Below are positions 41,657 to 50,772 of a stretch of DNA of 64,000 nucleotides, in pieces (position 1 is the stretch's first letter; each line of letters opens with the position of its first letter). A program made the position numbers and the translations under genes. Source of the stretch: Edwardsiella tarda ATCC 15947 = NBRC 105688 (GTDB lineage: Bacteria > Pseudomonadota > Gammaproteobacteria > Enterobacterales > Enterobacteriaceae); the NCBI RefSeq assembly GCF_003113495.2, contig NZ_CP084506.1:1736001-1800000 (forward strand), written 5' to 3'. Under the pieces are notes generated by a model. That model had not been told where the DNA came from, searched no databases, and was given only the letters and a program-made list of their open reading frames with translations.

Positions 41657-41683
41657 CATAGGGCGCCCTGGCGGCGCCCTATG
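41657..41683. terminator. Hairpin between yfeH and add
   Basis: Perfect 11-base arms (CATAGGGCGCC and complement) with CTGGC loop between the convergent yfeH and add genes. No T-run; similar in design to the hairpin after grxD. Confidence 0.55.
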
Positions 41684-41710
41684 GTGAGCTAGCGTGTCAG
41701 GTGCTAACTA

Positions 41711-42712
41711 TTAACCCAATGATTTGGCATCACGTAGCGCCTGTTTCTCGGCAGGCGAGAGGAAGGCCATGCTGAGGCCATTGTACTGTGCTTGGCGGAT
41801 CTGCTCGCCGCTTAACCCGGCGGCCGGGGCGGCGACCTGGTATTCGTGGCGCAGTTCGATGCCTTCGACCGCCGGATCATCGGTGTTGATGTTGGCCAGG
41901 CAGCCATGTGCTAAGAAGTGTTTCAGCGGATGCTGGGCCAGTGAGCTGACGGTGCTGGTCTGGAGATTCGAGGTCAGGCAGGACTCAATACCGATGGCAT
42001 GCTCGGCCAGGTAATCCATGAGGCGCGCATCGTGAATGGCGTTAACACCATGGCCGATGCGCTCGGCGCCGAGTTCACGGATCGCTTGCCAGATGCTGTC
42101 CGCGCCGGCGGCTTCGCCAGCGTGTACCGTGATGTGCCAGCCAGCGTCACGTGCTTGCTTGAAGTGTGGCAGGAATAGGGCGCCAGGGAAACCCAGCTCA
42201 TCGCCAGCCAGATCCAACGCGGTGATATGATCGCGGCAGGCCAGCAGCGCCTCCAGTTCTTGGTCACAGGCCGCTTGGCCGAAGGTGCGGCTCAGGATGC
42301 CGATCAGACGTACCGGAATACCGAGATCGCGCACTCCGGCGTTGACGCCGTCGATCACCGCCTCGACCACCCCTTGTAGCGGGAGCTGATGCTGACGCGC
42401 CATATAGTAGGGCGAGAAGCGTAACTCGGCATAGTCGATCCCGGCACGTTGCAGGTCCTCGACGTTCTCATAGGCGATACGACGGCAGGCATCCAGGCTG
42501 GCTAAGACCGCCACACCCCAATCTAATTTTTGCAGAAAGGTGACCAAGTCGGGCGCGTTGTCGCCGATTTGTACATGAGGACGTAATGCCTCCAGCTCAT
42601 TGGCCGGTAGGGCCAGATGATACTGTTGTCCCAGATCGAGGATCGTTTGCGGTCGGATGTTTCCGTCGAGATGGCGGTGCAGGTCGGTCAGGGGAAAACG
42701 CGAATCAATCAT
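41711..42712 (-). CDS. add: Adenosine deaminase
   Basis: Zn enzyme converting adenosine and deoxyadenosine to inosine forms. The 333-residue length equals E. coli. The zinc ligands His12, His14 and His197, catalytic Glu200 (HAGEAAG) and Asp278/Asp279 (INTDDP) are present. ATG 42712 matches [17 protein letters not shown]; the ATG nine bases earlier adds three residues. It complements the punC/punR and purR purine functions nearby. CRP-like and LexA-like palindromes lie upstream. Confidence 0.97.
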   Translation of the reverse strand: MIDSRFPLTDLHRHLDGNIRPQTILDLGQQYHLALPANELEALRPHVQIGDNAPDLVTFLQKLDWGVAVLASLDACRRIAYENVEDLQRAGIDYAELRFSPYYMARQHQLPLQGVVEAVIDGVNAGVRDLGIPVRLIGILSRTFGQAACDQELEALLACRDHITALDLAGDELGFPGALFLPHFKQARDAGWHITVHAGEAAGADSIWQAIRELGAERIGHGVNAIHDARLMDYLAEHAIGIESCLTSNLQTSTVSSLAQHPLKHFLAHGCLANINTDDPAVEGIELRHEYQVAAPAAGLSGEQIRQAQYNGLSMAFLSPAEKQALRDAKSLG

Positions 42713-42796
42713 GATGAGCACTCTCAGTTATCGGACGTAAAGTGCGCATCAGTATAAAAACAATGCGATGTAATTTGCTATTCCGTTACATATAAA

Positions 42797-42812
42797 TGTG
42801 ATGAGCATCACA
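42797..42812. promoter_or_regulatory. CRP-like palindrome upstream of add
   Basis: TGTGATGAGCATCACA is a perfect TGTGA-N6-TCACA palindrome flanked by AAA and AAAT, the CRP consensus. It lies 85-100 bases upstream of the add start. A TATACT -10 candidate is nearer the gene at about 42750. FNR/CRP-family binding is an inference. Confidence 0.7.
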
Positions 42813-42840
42813 AAATATCCGCGAGGATAGCCGTTTTATG

Positions 42841-42868
42841 GCATAACTGTATATTTATACAGTTATGC
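42841..42868. promoter_or_regulatory. LexA-box-like perfect palindrome
   Basis: A 28-base perfect inverted repeat: arm GCATAACTGTATA, two-base centre TT, complementary arm. Its core CTGTATATTTATACAG (42847-42862) has the CTG-N10-CAG pattern and differs from the ideal SOS box CTGTATATATATACAG at one position. It lies 135 bases upstream of add and 250 bases past the end of ydgA. The target gene is unclear. Confidence 0.65.
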
Positions 42869-43115
42869 GTGTTTCCCCCACCGCTTACACCTTTCTGTCG
42901 ATCTTGTAGGCGCCGTCGTAGCACTGGCGTTAGTAGCGTGGGTAATCCTGTTTAGTCGCGGAGGATACGCTAAGACGGTTCTTGGCGCCTTATCGGCAAA
43001 GGCGTGGCGGTTGGTTCATCGCAGGAGCGGGGAAAAGGGGGGGATGGCGAGGCGCGCATTGGTGGGGAGTATCACAGCGCCCGAGGCACAGGCGCTGTGA
43101 GGTTGCGGAGATAGA

Positions 43116-44594
43116 TTACTGTCCGGCGGGCGCTTGACCCTCGATACCATCGAGCAGGCCGAATAGACCGGCGAACTGCGCTAGGCTCATCTGCTTACCA
43201 TTCAGCGTGATCTGACCGTCGGCGTAATGCAGTTTGCTGACGATGCTCTGATCTTGCTGTGTCGTCAATTTAAACATCTGCCCCATGGCTGAGACGCCTT
43301 GTACCTGTTGGGTCGCCAGCTTCTGTGCCTGATCGGCGGGGTAGCCCTCCAGTTCGGCGACATGGGCGGCCAACTGCGTCGCCATAGGCATGGAGATGTC
43401 GAGGGAGAAATCCAGGCCGCGAACCCTCTGTAGCAACGGCGGTAGCGTGCTATCCGCTGGCGTTTTCTGCGGTGTACCTAGCAGCAGATTGAGATCGAAC
43501 TGACTGCTTCCGGCGCTGTTCTTCCAGCTGAGCGGCTTGATGGTGATCTGTGGGTTACCGCTTAGTAGCGAGGGCAGCGCGGCGTCCATCAAGGCCGTCA
43601 GTTGCTGTTGGTAGGCGAGGCTATCGCTGCTGTTACCATTGGCTAGCTGTTGGCTGAGGAAGCGCTGGTACTGCTCGCTGAATGCTTGTACCGCTTTACC
43701 ATCGAATCTGTCGAGACTTAACGTCAGCGCACCGCCACCAAATGCCTTGCCATTGATCTGCAACGCGCCCAGCGCATAGTCGGCCTTAGCACTCAAGGTG
43801 TGCTCATCTTCGCTCAGGTTAGCGTGTAGGGACACATCATCCAGGACGACGCTCTCCTTGTCATTCCCCGTCAGACTTAACCGTTTGGCCGCCATTTGCT
43901 GTTTACCGACATTGATGTCGAACTTACCAAGCGTGGTATGGGAGCTAAAGGTGACCCCCTCCAGCGCCAGTGTTTCAGACTGTTCGCCATTGGGGGCGCT
44001 AAGCGTGATCCCCTTGACGTCACCATTGAGGTCGATACGGTTCAGTCCATTGCCGAAATCAGCCTGGATCTGTGCACCGGCAAACGCCACCTTGGTCGTG
44101 CCTTGCTGAGTCGTCAGCGCTGCCAGGGTGATCTGGTTTTGGCTGTCACCGTTATAAGCTAAGCGGGAATATGCCTCGAGCGGCGTTTTACCTTTCGTCT
44201 CCTTAAACAGTGTGGCGACCAGGGGGGTATCTGCGAGTTGGCTATGGATGACGGCCATACTCGGCATCAGGGAGAAATGGGTAAGCGGGAAAGGACCGTG
44301 GCTAATGGTTTCGTCCAGGTTCAGTGTCTGTCCCGGTTTTAACCAGCCCTCGGACTTATGCGTCGGATCGGCTTGGATAACGATCTGCATCCGGCTGGAG
44401 AAGAGGCCGCGTTGGTAATCCTGGTAGCTGACTTTCAGACCTGACTGGGGGAGCTGTTGAGTGAGCTGTGTATTGATACGGGCTACCTCGCTGTCCATAC
44501 GCTGTTCGATAAGCTTCCCGGTGTACCAGGATGCGCCGCTCCAGGCGGCACCTAACACGACGATGATCGCAACGGCGACGGCTGATTTTTTCAT
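43116..44594 (-). CDS. ydgA: DUF945 envelope protein YdgA
   Basis: A 492-residue protein with an N-terminal membrane anchor (VAVAIIVVLGAAW) and a long DUF945 periplasmic region. Landmarks are YTGKLIEQR, YQDYQRGLFSSRMQI and SHGPFPL. E. coli YdgA is an inner-membrane-anchored dimer of unclear function, now grouped with AsmA/TAM-like proteins by some. It is in the same order with add and manA as E. coli. No signs of decay. Confidence 0.9.
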   Translation of the reverse strand: MKKSAVAVAIIVVLGAAWSGASWYTGKLIEQRMDSEVARINTQLTQQLPQSGLKVSYQDYQRGLFSSRMQIVIQADPTHKSEGWLKPGQTLNLDETISHGPFPLTHFSLMPSMAVIHSQLADTPLVATLFKETKGKTPLEAYSRLAYNGDSQNQITLAALTTQQGTTKVAFAGAQIQADFGNGLNRIDLNGDVKGITLSAPNGEQSETLALEGVTFSSHTTLGKFDINVGKQQMAAKRLSLTGNDKESVVLDDVSLHANLSEDEHTLSAKADYALGALQINGKAFGGGALTLSLDRFDGKAVQAFSEQYQRFLSQQLANGNSSDSLAYQQQLTALMDAALPSLLSGNPQITIKPLSWKNSAGSSQFDLNLLLGTPQKTPADSTLPPLLQRVRGLDFSLDISMPMATQLAAHVAELEGYPADQAQKLATQQVQGVSAMGQMFKLTTQQDQSIVSKLHYADGQITLNGKQMSLAQFAGLFGLLDGIEGQAPAGQ

Positions 44595-44650
44595 ACTCTG
44601 TCCTTAATGTAGCCAGAATCGGGCATCGATTATCGTTGGGCCCGGTAAGG

Positions 44651-44677
44651 AAAAAAAACGCCCGCAGGCGTTTTTTT
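44651..44677 (-). terminator. Terminator after manA
   Basis: An AACGCC/GGCGTT stem with a small loop and A8/T7 runs on each side. On the minus strand it follows the manA stop by about 46 bases and precedes ydgA. Confidence 0.88.
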
Positions 44678-44722
44678 ATTGTGGCGGCAAGCTGTGCCGA
44701 TTGGCAAATAATTCGTGGAAAA

Positions 44723-45901
44723 TTAATCTAATTGATTAAATACGCGCGCCAATTCCCCTTGGCCGCTTACCGTCACAGGCGCCTCGGAGGCACTCAGGTA
44801 GCAGGCATCACCGGGGTGCAGGATCAGGCTGTGCTCACCCTGTTGTAGCCGTGCCTCGCCGCGAATACAGAATAACACCGCGGCACTCGCTTGGCGTAGT
44901 GGCTGTGGCTGAGCGTCAAGCGTATGTACCGAGAAGGCGAAATCGGCGACAGGGACCGGGAAGTGGGTCTCGTTGCCATGGCGCTGAGGGGCCGTTAACA
45001 GGGTGTCGGCAGAGCGTGCGACAAAGCGCACATTATCCAGCAACTCGGCGACATCGATATACTTGGGCGTTAGGCCGGCACGCAGTACGTTATCTGAGTT
45101 GGCCATCACCTCTAATGCTACGCCGTGTAGATAGGCGTGAGGCGTCTCGGCATCCAGGAACATCGCCTGGCCTGGCGCCAGATGAATGACATTCAACAGT
45201 AATGGTGAGAACAGCCCACTGTCATCGGGATAGATGGTGGCGATGGTGCGAATAGTATCCCAGACGTCGCCCTGCTGCTGAGCTAAGACGTCACGCAGGC
45301 AGCGTAGCGCCTGTGCTTTAACGTCGTCCTGCATATTGAGGAGATTGGCGAATAGGGTGCGCAGATGCTCGGCATCCGGCTGCCGGATAAAGGCATCGAT
45401 GTCGGGATGCGCCTGGCGTAATGGCTGCAGCAGCGTGGCGATCTGTGCGAAGGGGCGAAAGCCATTCATCGCAGCGAAGGGCGTCAGTGCATAGACCAGC
45501 TCCGGCTTATGATTGGCATCTTTATAGTTGCGGTTCGCGGCGTTGCGCGCGATGCCGGCGGCCTCTTCGCGTGCGAACCCCTCCTCGGCGGCGCGCTTAT
45601 TGGGGTGCACCTGAATGGAGAGGGGTTGAGCGGCGCATAGCACCTTAAACAGGAAGGGTAATTCGCCAAAACGTCGCGCAACGGCATCGCCCAACTGTGC
45701 CCGCGGAGCGGCGGCGATCTGATCGCGCAGCGTATGGCTCACGCCTTGAGCGTCTTGTACCCGTGAGCTATTCAACGGATGGGCACCCATCCACATTTCG
45801 GCCATCGGCTGGTTATCCGGGTTGGCGATGCCATAGAGCTTAGTCAGCGCATCGTGGCTACCCCAGGCGTAATGCTGTATGGCGTTGGTCATCTTTTGCA
45901 T
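44723..45901 (-). CDS. manA: Mannose-6-phosphate isomerase
   Basis: Type I Zn enzyme interconverting mannose-6-P and fructose-6-P, linking mannose use to GDP-mannose synthesis. The 392-residue protein keeps the zinc ligands Gln97 and His99 (SIQVHPNK), Glu134 (HKPELVYAL) and His255 (ETPHAYL). It also has the active-site segment LRAGLTPKYIDV. The start matches MQK at the E. coli position. In E. coli fumA and fumC lie between manA and tus; here the interval has no intact gene. Confidence 0.96.
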   Translation of the reverse strand: MQKMTNAIQHYAWGSHDALTKLYGIANPDNQPMAEMWMGAHPLNSSRVQDAQGVSHTLRDQIAAAPRAQLGDAVARRFGELPFLFKVLCAAQPLSIQVHPNKRAAEEGFAREEAAGIARNAANRNYKDANHKPELVYALTPFAAMNGFRPFAQIATLLQPLRQAHPDIDAFIRQPDAEHLRTLFANLLNMQDDVKAQALRCLRDVLAQQQGDVWDTIRTIATIYPDDSGLFSPLLLNVIHLAPGQAMFLDAETPHAYLHGVALEVMANSDNVLRAGLTPKYIDVAELLDNVRFVARSADTLLTAPQRHGNETHFPVPVADFAFSVHTLDAQPQPLRQASAAVLFCIRGEARLQQGEHSLILHPGDACYLSASEAPVTVSGQGELARVFNQLD

Positions 45902-46759
45902 CTGTCGATTCCGCTAGTCAGTGAAAAGTGAATTTGTGTCAGTAAACAGGAACCGCCCCTGCTTCTGCAAGCGGATTGATGCTGAAAATGGCTCGTTGCC
46001 ATCGGGGGGCGTTATTGGTGCCTAACTTTTCATCTATGCTGAGATAGGCGAGTCGGGTGGGGCGATCTCTCATCACATAAAGGCATGGGTTATGTAATCG
46101 GGGTCGATATCCCGAGAGGCTCGATCGTCGATGAAGGTGAACAAGGTCGGATAAGGCCTCTGCTGCCGATTGTCGGTTGCCATAGGAGGCGAAGATGGCG
46201 TAAACCGCTTTACCTGGCACGGTAGGAGAAGGCTCCTTTCCTCCAGACGGCTGACTTCGTCTTCCGCTGCATCTGAAGGAATTTGCTGAATAGCCTACAG
46301 GTTCTTTGCGTACATCCGCGTTGTCGTGCCGTCGTCTGCTGGCTCTGTTAACAGAGAGGAGGTATCCACGGATAGCCTCGGATTGACGCTGTGCCGATAA
46401 TGGTGAAAACGGGATAACGCCTTCTGATGTTATTCCTTTAGCCGTCTGTTAACGTGCTAACAATACATCATGTTGCACGTGGAAGATGAATGCTTCGAAT
46501 CGTTGGTTTAGCCATGAAAAATGCAATGATATCTCTACAGAGCCAATCTCATCGTCAATACTCGCTCCATCATCATTTTTAACGAGTCCTGCAAAGTGAT
46601 CACGGCATCCGTCGGAAAATGAGAGTCAGTTAAGAAATACGCATAATATCAAGGCGCCCGCTAGTTTTATTGCGCAGAAGAGCAACCCATGTCCTGGGTT
46701 TGGTAACCTATCTCCAGCGTTAGCGCCGCGCTTCCCTTCGGGCGATGTGGCGCACTCTT
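45902..46759. other. manA-tus gap lacking fumA/fumC
   Basis: An 858-base stretch at the place of E. coli fumA and fumC. I recognise no fumarase remnant. A 93-codon minus-strand frame (45939-46220) opens with a GTG after AAAGGAG and has fairly gene-like codons, but its protein matches nothing I know. Neither mobile-element ends nor a tRNA were seen. Confidence 0.5.
45939..46220 (-). CDS. Possible small or residual gene of unknown function, 93 aa
   Basis: A GTG-started frame preceded by GGAAAGGAG (start spacing about 14 bases, longer than ideal). The predicted protein begins VPGKAVYAIFASYGNRQSAAEALSDL and includes RDRPTRLAYLSIDEKLGTNN. There is no signal peptide or membrane segment and no recognised domain. 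The frame is also open for some way upstream of the GTG, so it may be the 3' remnant of a longer gene. It could equally be chance. Function is not assigned. Confidence 0.22.
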   Translation of the reverse strand: MPGKAVYAIFASYGNRQSAAEALSDLVHLHRRSSLSGYRPRLHNPCLYVMRDRPTRLAYLSIDEKLGTNNAPRWQRAIFSINPLAEAGAVPVY

Positions 46760-47698
46760 TTAATCTGTATCCGTATCGGCCTCGCGATAAAGGTGTAGCC
46801 GCGGGATCAGCGGAATGAGCGGGCGCGCGCGTGGTCGGTGGCGTAGGGCGATGTTATTGGCATCGTAATCGGGCAACGTACCGATACGCGGGCATGGATC
46901 GGGCTCCTGGTACAAGGCGATAAGCGGCATGCTGCAAGGATGCTGTACCTGTTTTTGGCTAGCACTGTACCAGGCGCGGGCAATGGGCTGCACCTTAACC
47001 GGACGCCGTATCTTCAGACGCACATCTTCTGGCAGCGTCATCAGTAAATCTCGCTCTTCGAGCAACCGTTGTGTCCACTGCTCCCGGGTATAAGGGGGGA
47101 CGGCACGTCCGGCGCGCAGGCTTTTATCGAGACGATTCAACATCTCGGCACGAGTTAAGTTATTGATCACCTGTTTATTTGCCCAGCCAAAATGAATGCT
47201 ACTCGGCGCGTCCAGTAGGGTAAGGGCGCGGTAGGCACTGAGCGTTAATAATCCTTTCAGCTGGCGATGGACAAATTCGAAACGTTGCTCCGGGGCCAAT
47301 CCGCTCTCGACCGCAATGATCTGTTCCAGCCGCTGCTTATGGGCATTAACCCGTTCGATGGTACGCTGTAATGCCTGACGTTGGGGGAGGGTCGCGTAGT
47401 AACATAACACGCCAGGTAGGCGAACCGCAGCCTTACTGCTGATATTCTGGCCATGATGATGCAGGAAGAGGCGACGAAAATGTTGGCGTCCTAGGTTAAA
47501 GGCCGTCTCGCCGCTGGCAGGGAGGACGGAGATTCGTTGAATCGCGTCATGTTCTTGTCCCTTTTCGATGTCCGGGAGCTCGAAAACCTCTGCCTGTAAT
47601 GGTGAGAGCTCGGCTAGCTGGTGGTCGGTCTCATCCAGCGCCTCCTCGAGTTGGCGAAAGCAGGTATGGAGTTGTTCAACGATCTCGCTGGTGGACAT
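46760..47698 (-). CDS. tus: Replication terminus site-binding protein Tus
   Basis: Monomeric contrahelicase that binds Ter sites and stops replication forks from one side. The 312-residue protein resembles E. coli Tus (309 aa) throughout, for example IERVNAHKQRLEQI, HFGWANKQVINNLTR and RPVKVQPIARAWYSASQKQVQHPCSMP. An AAGGAG precedes the ATG. A Ter site lies 36 bases upstream, where binding would repress tus itself, as in E. coli. It places the window inside the replication fork trap. Confidence 0.95.
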   Translation of the reverse strand: MSTSEIVEQLHTCFRQLEEALDETDHQLAELSPLQAEVFELPDIEKGQEHDAIQRISVLPASGETAFNLGRQHFRRLFLHHHGQNISSKAAVRLPGVLCYYATLPQRQALQRTIERVNAHKQRLEQIIAVESGLAPEQRFEFVHRQLKGLLTLSAYRALTLLDAPSSIHFGWANKQVINNLTRAEMLNRLDKSLRAGRAVPPYTREQWTQRLLEERDLLMTLPEDVRLKIRRPVKVQPIARAWYSASQKQVQHPCSMPLIALYQEPDPCPRIGTLPDYDANNIALRHRPRARPLIPLIPRLHLYREADTDTD

Positions 47699-48291
47699 TT
47701 ATGCTCCTTTAATAAGGCTAATGCCTTACCTAATTAGTTACAACATACATATGGCTATCTTACTCTATTCCGCCTGAAACCACGAATACTCCTTGCCAGA
47801 TTAACGCCGACAAACATAACCATTAACCCAAAAGCCAAACAGGAAAAAAGGACATGGCATCACCCGGGGAGAAGAGCGGCGCTAACGCTGGAGATGTATT
47901 ACTGACTTGATTGGGGTGACCTGATAGGTGCCAGGTCGAACGGCTGACGGCTCGATGAGCAGGGTAGGACTTTCCCCTATTTCCCGTCATCTGCTGATGA
48001 GGGCGCCGTCGATGTCATGCAAGGTGTTGGCGGGAAGGAGACCCGCCCCGCGAAGATCGGGGAGCCCACCTCTTCCGGCACGAATAGGGCGCGCATGAAT
48101 ATCAATAGAATGAAAGCGCACCAAGCGCTGGGCAATGTCTGGCATGCCGCTCAGCGACGCTGGAGAAAGCGCGTTGGCTGTCATCACGCCTTATCCAGCG
48201 GGCTAGCATACCCGTTTCATGCTGGCCATCATCACCACGGCTCCAGCGCTATAATAACGCAGGCCAAGAGCATACTCGGCCTGCCGGTTTC
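47699..48291. other. tus-ynfM intergenic region
   Basis: A 593-base stretch. The left 60 bases hold the Ter site and tus promoter. The remainder shows no conserved gene; a 66-codon minus-strand frame at 47987-48187 has no recognisable motif. Short GC hairpins occur, but none has a clear T-run. Confidence 0.5.
47734..47749 (-). promoter_or_regulatory. Ter site (TerB-like) upstream of tus
   Basis: On the minus strand the 16 bases TGTATGTTGTAACTAA match the Ter consensus AGNATGTTGTAACTAA at 15 of 16 positions, including the G whose partner C flips in the Tus lock. The site is between the tus start and its promoter region, as with E. coli TerB. By the known geometry the blocking face is toward higher coordinates, so forks moving right to left should stop here. 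Confidence 0.93.
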
Positions 48292-49566
48292 TCAGTGTGA
48301 CGCGGCTTCGGGTAAATGTTGTAGGCGACGGCCAAGTAGCCAGGCCAGTAACAGCATCGCACCAAGGAAAATGACGATGCCATTCCAGCCAGCTTGGTGC
48401 CAGAAGACGCCGCCCAGCGTCCCAGCGACGCTGGAACCCACATAGTAGCTAAACAGATACAGCGAGGAGGCTTGCCCCTTGGCGCGCCGCGCTCGGCGCC
48501 CGATCCAGCTGCTGGCGACGGAGTGGGCGGCGAAGAAACCCGTGGTAAACAGGAGCATACCAATAAAGATCACCCACAAGGGACTCAAGGCGGTAATGAG
48601 TAACCCTAGCAGCATGATGATAATCGCGACGCTTAATACCGGACCACGCCCGAAGCGTGCGGTCAGCGTACCGGCCTTCGGCGAGCTATAGGTACCGCTG
48701 ATATAAACCAGCGAAAGCATCCCGACAACGGCCTGACTCAATAAATAGGGCGTCTCTAGTAGACGATAGCCGATGTAGTTGAATAGCGTAACAAAGCTCC
48801 CCATAAGGAGAAAACCTTCGGCGAACAGCAACGGTAATCCACGATCGTGACAATGCAAGCGTAGATTAAGCAGCAAGGTACGCGGCCGCAGCGAGCTTGG
48901 GCGGAAATGGCGAGAGGGAGGTAGGATACGCCAAAACATCAGGGCGCATGCCAGGGCAAACAGGCCGATGACCGCCAGCGTGATACGCCAGGAGAAATAG
49001 TCGGTTAAGACGCCGCTGATCAGGCGGCCACTCATGCCGCCGATGGAGTTTCCGCTGATATACAGCCCCATGGAGAAGGCGACCACGGAGGGATCCATCT
49101 CTTCGCTCAGGTAGGTCATGGCGACGGCGGCGACACCGCTCAGAGCCAACCCTACCAGGGCGCGCATCACCAGAATGCCATGCCAGCTGCTCATCAACGC
49201 GCCGATCAGTGTACAGCCCGCCGCCAGCAACAGCGCCGTGACCATGACGTTTTTCCGTCCGATGGCATCGGAGAGCGGGCCGGTAAACAGCAGGCCAATG
49301 GCCAGCATCGCGGTTGATACGGAGAGCGATAAACTGCTGCGCGCCGGGGTAATCGCGAAGTCTTGCGACAGCACCGGTAGGATCGGCTGGACACAGTAGA
49401 GCAGGGCGAAGGTTGCCAGACCGGCGGAGAAGAGCGCCAGGGTGACGCGTTTAAAATCGGGCCGTTCACGGGTGATAAAGGGAAGTTTGCCATTGACGCC
49501 ATCATTGGCTTGTGCGGGTGCCGGCATCGCGGCATCCGGCGCAAGATCTGCCGGGGAGGTATTCAC
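48292..49566 (-). CDS. ynfM: MFS transporter YnfM
   Basis: Twelve-TM major facilitator, 424 residues from GTG 49566 (AAGGAT six bases upstream). It is very close to E. coli YnfM: FSAGLATFALLYCVQPILPVLS, the motif A region GPLSDAIGRKNVMV, GLYISGNSIGGMSGRLISG and GSFVTLFNYIGYRLLE. It belongs to the arabinose-efflux-like DHA1 group; the substrate is not established to my knowledge. It is divergent from the LysR gene ynfL, which probably controls it. The longest frame starts 15 codons earlier without a ribosome site. Confidence 0.9.
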   Translation of the reverse strand: MNTSPADLAPDAAMPAPAQANDGVNGKLPFITRERPDFKRVTLALFSAGLATFALLYCVQPILPVLSQDFAITPARSSLSLSVSTAMLAIGLLFTGPLSDAIGRKNVMVTALLLAAGCTLIGALMSSWHGILVMRALVGLALSGVAAVAMTYLSEEMDPSVVAFSMGLYISGNSIGGMSGRLISGVLTDYFSWRITLAVIGLFALACALMFWRILPPSRHFRPSSLRPRTLLLNLRLHCHDRGLPLLFAEGFLLMGSFVTLFNYIGYRLLETPYLLSQAVVGMLSLVYISGTYSSPKAGTLTARFGRGPVLSVAIIIMLLGLLITALSPLWVIFIGMLLFTTGFFAAHSVASSWIGRRARRAKGQASSLYLFSYYVGSSVAGTLGGVFWHQAGWNGIVIFLGAMLLLAWLLGRRLQHLPEAASH

Positions 49567-49718
49567 ACAATATCCTTCAATACGGGTAAAACACAAACGT
49601 GACACTGTCACTCATGAATCGCTAGCAGAGCGACTAGCCACCGAGAATAGGATTGCCTCCAGTGAATGTCTAATATATTAATAAGAACAAATAATATTTA
49701 TAAGATATCAATATCGCT

Positions 49719-50621
49719 ATGCGTATCGAGATCCGTCACCTCAAATACTTTATCGCCGTCGCCGAAGAGCGGCACTTCAATCGTGCAGCCGAGCGACTGG
49801 CCATCTCGCAACCGCCCTTGAGCCAGCAGATCCAAGCATTGGAGAAAGAGCTTGGCGCCCGTCTCTTGCTACGAACCAACCGTAGCGTCAACCTCACTCA
49901 GGCAGGCCAAATCTTTTTAAAAGAGTGCTATGCCATCGTCGGGCAATTAGAGCAGGCGGCGGAAAAGGCGGTACGGGCGCATCGTGGGGAGAGTGGCGAT
50001 CTGACTATCGGCTTTACCTCATCGATGCCGTTTGTTCCCCAGGTCGCGCGCTCGCTTTTCGCCTACCGTCAACATTACCCCCAAGTTCATCTGCAAATGC
50101 GTGAATTGAATACTAAACAGCAGATCGAACCGTTGAACGATGGCAAGCTGGATATCGGTATCCTGCGCAATACTAAACTCCCCAGCACCCTGACCCATCA
50201 GGTGTTACGACGTGAGCCCCTGGTCGCCGTGCTACATCGCCATCATCCGTTGGCGCAACGGGAGGCGGCGTTACGCTTTAACGACTTGGCCGATCAGCCT
50301 TTCGTCTTCTTCTCGCGCGGGGATGGCACGGCGCTCTATGACGAACTGCTGACCTTGCTCAAACGCGCGGGGATCGTTCCCTACATTACCCAAGAGGTGG
50401 GCGAGGCGATGACCATCGTCGGATTGATCTCGGCAGGATTGGGCGTCTCGATCTTACCGGCCTCCTATACGCGCATTCAGGTGGATGGTGTCTGTTATCG
50501 CCCCTTGGCGGAGCCGGAGGCCTACACCGAAATCTGGCTCGCCTATCACCGTCAGCGACCGTTAAGCGCCCAGGCTCAAGCCCTGATCGCGCTGCTCAGC
50601 GCCCCCGCAGAAGTTCGTTAA
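49719..50621 (+). CDS. ynfL: LysR-family regulator YnfL
   Basis: A 300-residue LTTR. It begins RIEIRHLKYFIAVAEERHFNRAAERLAISQPPLSQQIQALE (winged HTH). The effector domain follows with SRGDGTALYDELL and the AMTIVGLISAGLGVSILPA segment typical of the BenM/CatM-like group. It is divergent from ynfM over about 150 bases, and the shared AT-rich spacer should hold its operator. The effector is unknown. Confidence 0.88.
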   Translation: MRIEIRHLKYFIAVAEERHFNRAAERLAISQPPLSQQIQALEKELGARLLLRTNRSVNLTQAGQIFLKECYAIVGQLEQAAEKAVRAHRGESGDLTIGFTSSMPFVPQVARSLFAYRQHYPQVHLQMRELNTKQQIEPLNDGKLDIGILRNTKLPSTLTHQVLRREPLVAVLHRHHPLAQREAALRFNDLADQPFVFFSRGDGTALYDELLTLLKRAGIVPYITQEVGEAMTIVGLISAGLGVSILPASYTRIQVDGVCYRPLAEPEAYTEIWLAYHRQRPLSAQAQALIALLSAPAEVR

Positions 50622-50772
50622 CGCGCAGCGAACGGGACAGAACTTAGGCTGAAAAAGCAAGTATTTGTGCGCCTAATCACATAACGAATCAAATGGTTTA
50701 CGCATTTTTGTAAAATCCTCACCTTTGTCGGTAAGATTTATTTTGAAGCGCGAAAAATAACTGGGAGTAGCG

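Larger units (their letters stand above)
42713..43115. other. ydgA-add intergenic region
   Basis: A 403-base gap holding the add promoter, the CRP-like and LexA-like palindromes, and a hairpin right after ydgA (CACAGCGCC at 43073-43081 with its complement at 43091-43099). On the plus strand a frame without stops runs from 42831 to 43100. It includes the hydrophobic stretch VDLVGAVVALALVAWVILF but has no usable start codon; see findings. Confidence 0.5.

Noticed and set aside
42741..42768. GTGCGCATCAGTATAAAAACAATGCG considered as dif
   Set aside because: Only the left GTGCGCAT half resembles dif; the XerD half is absent.
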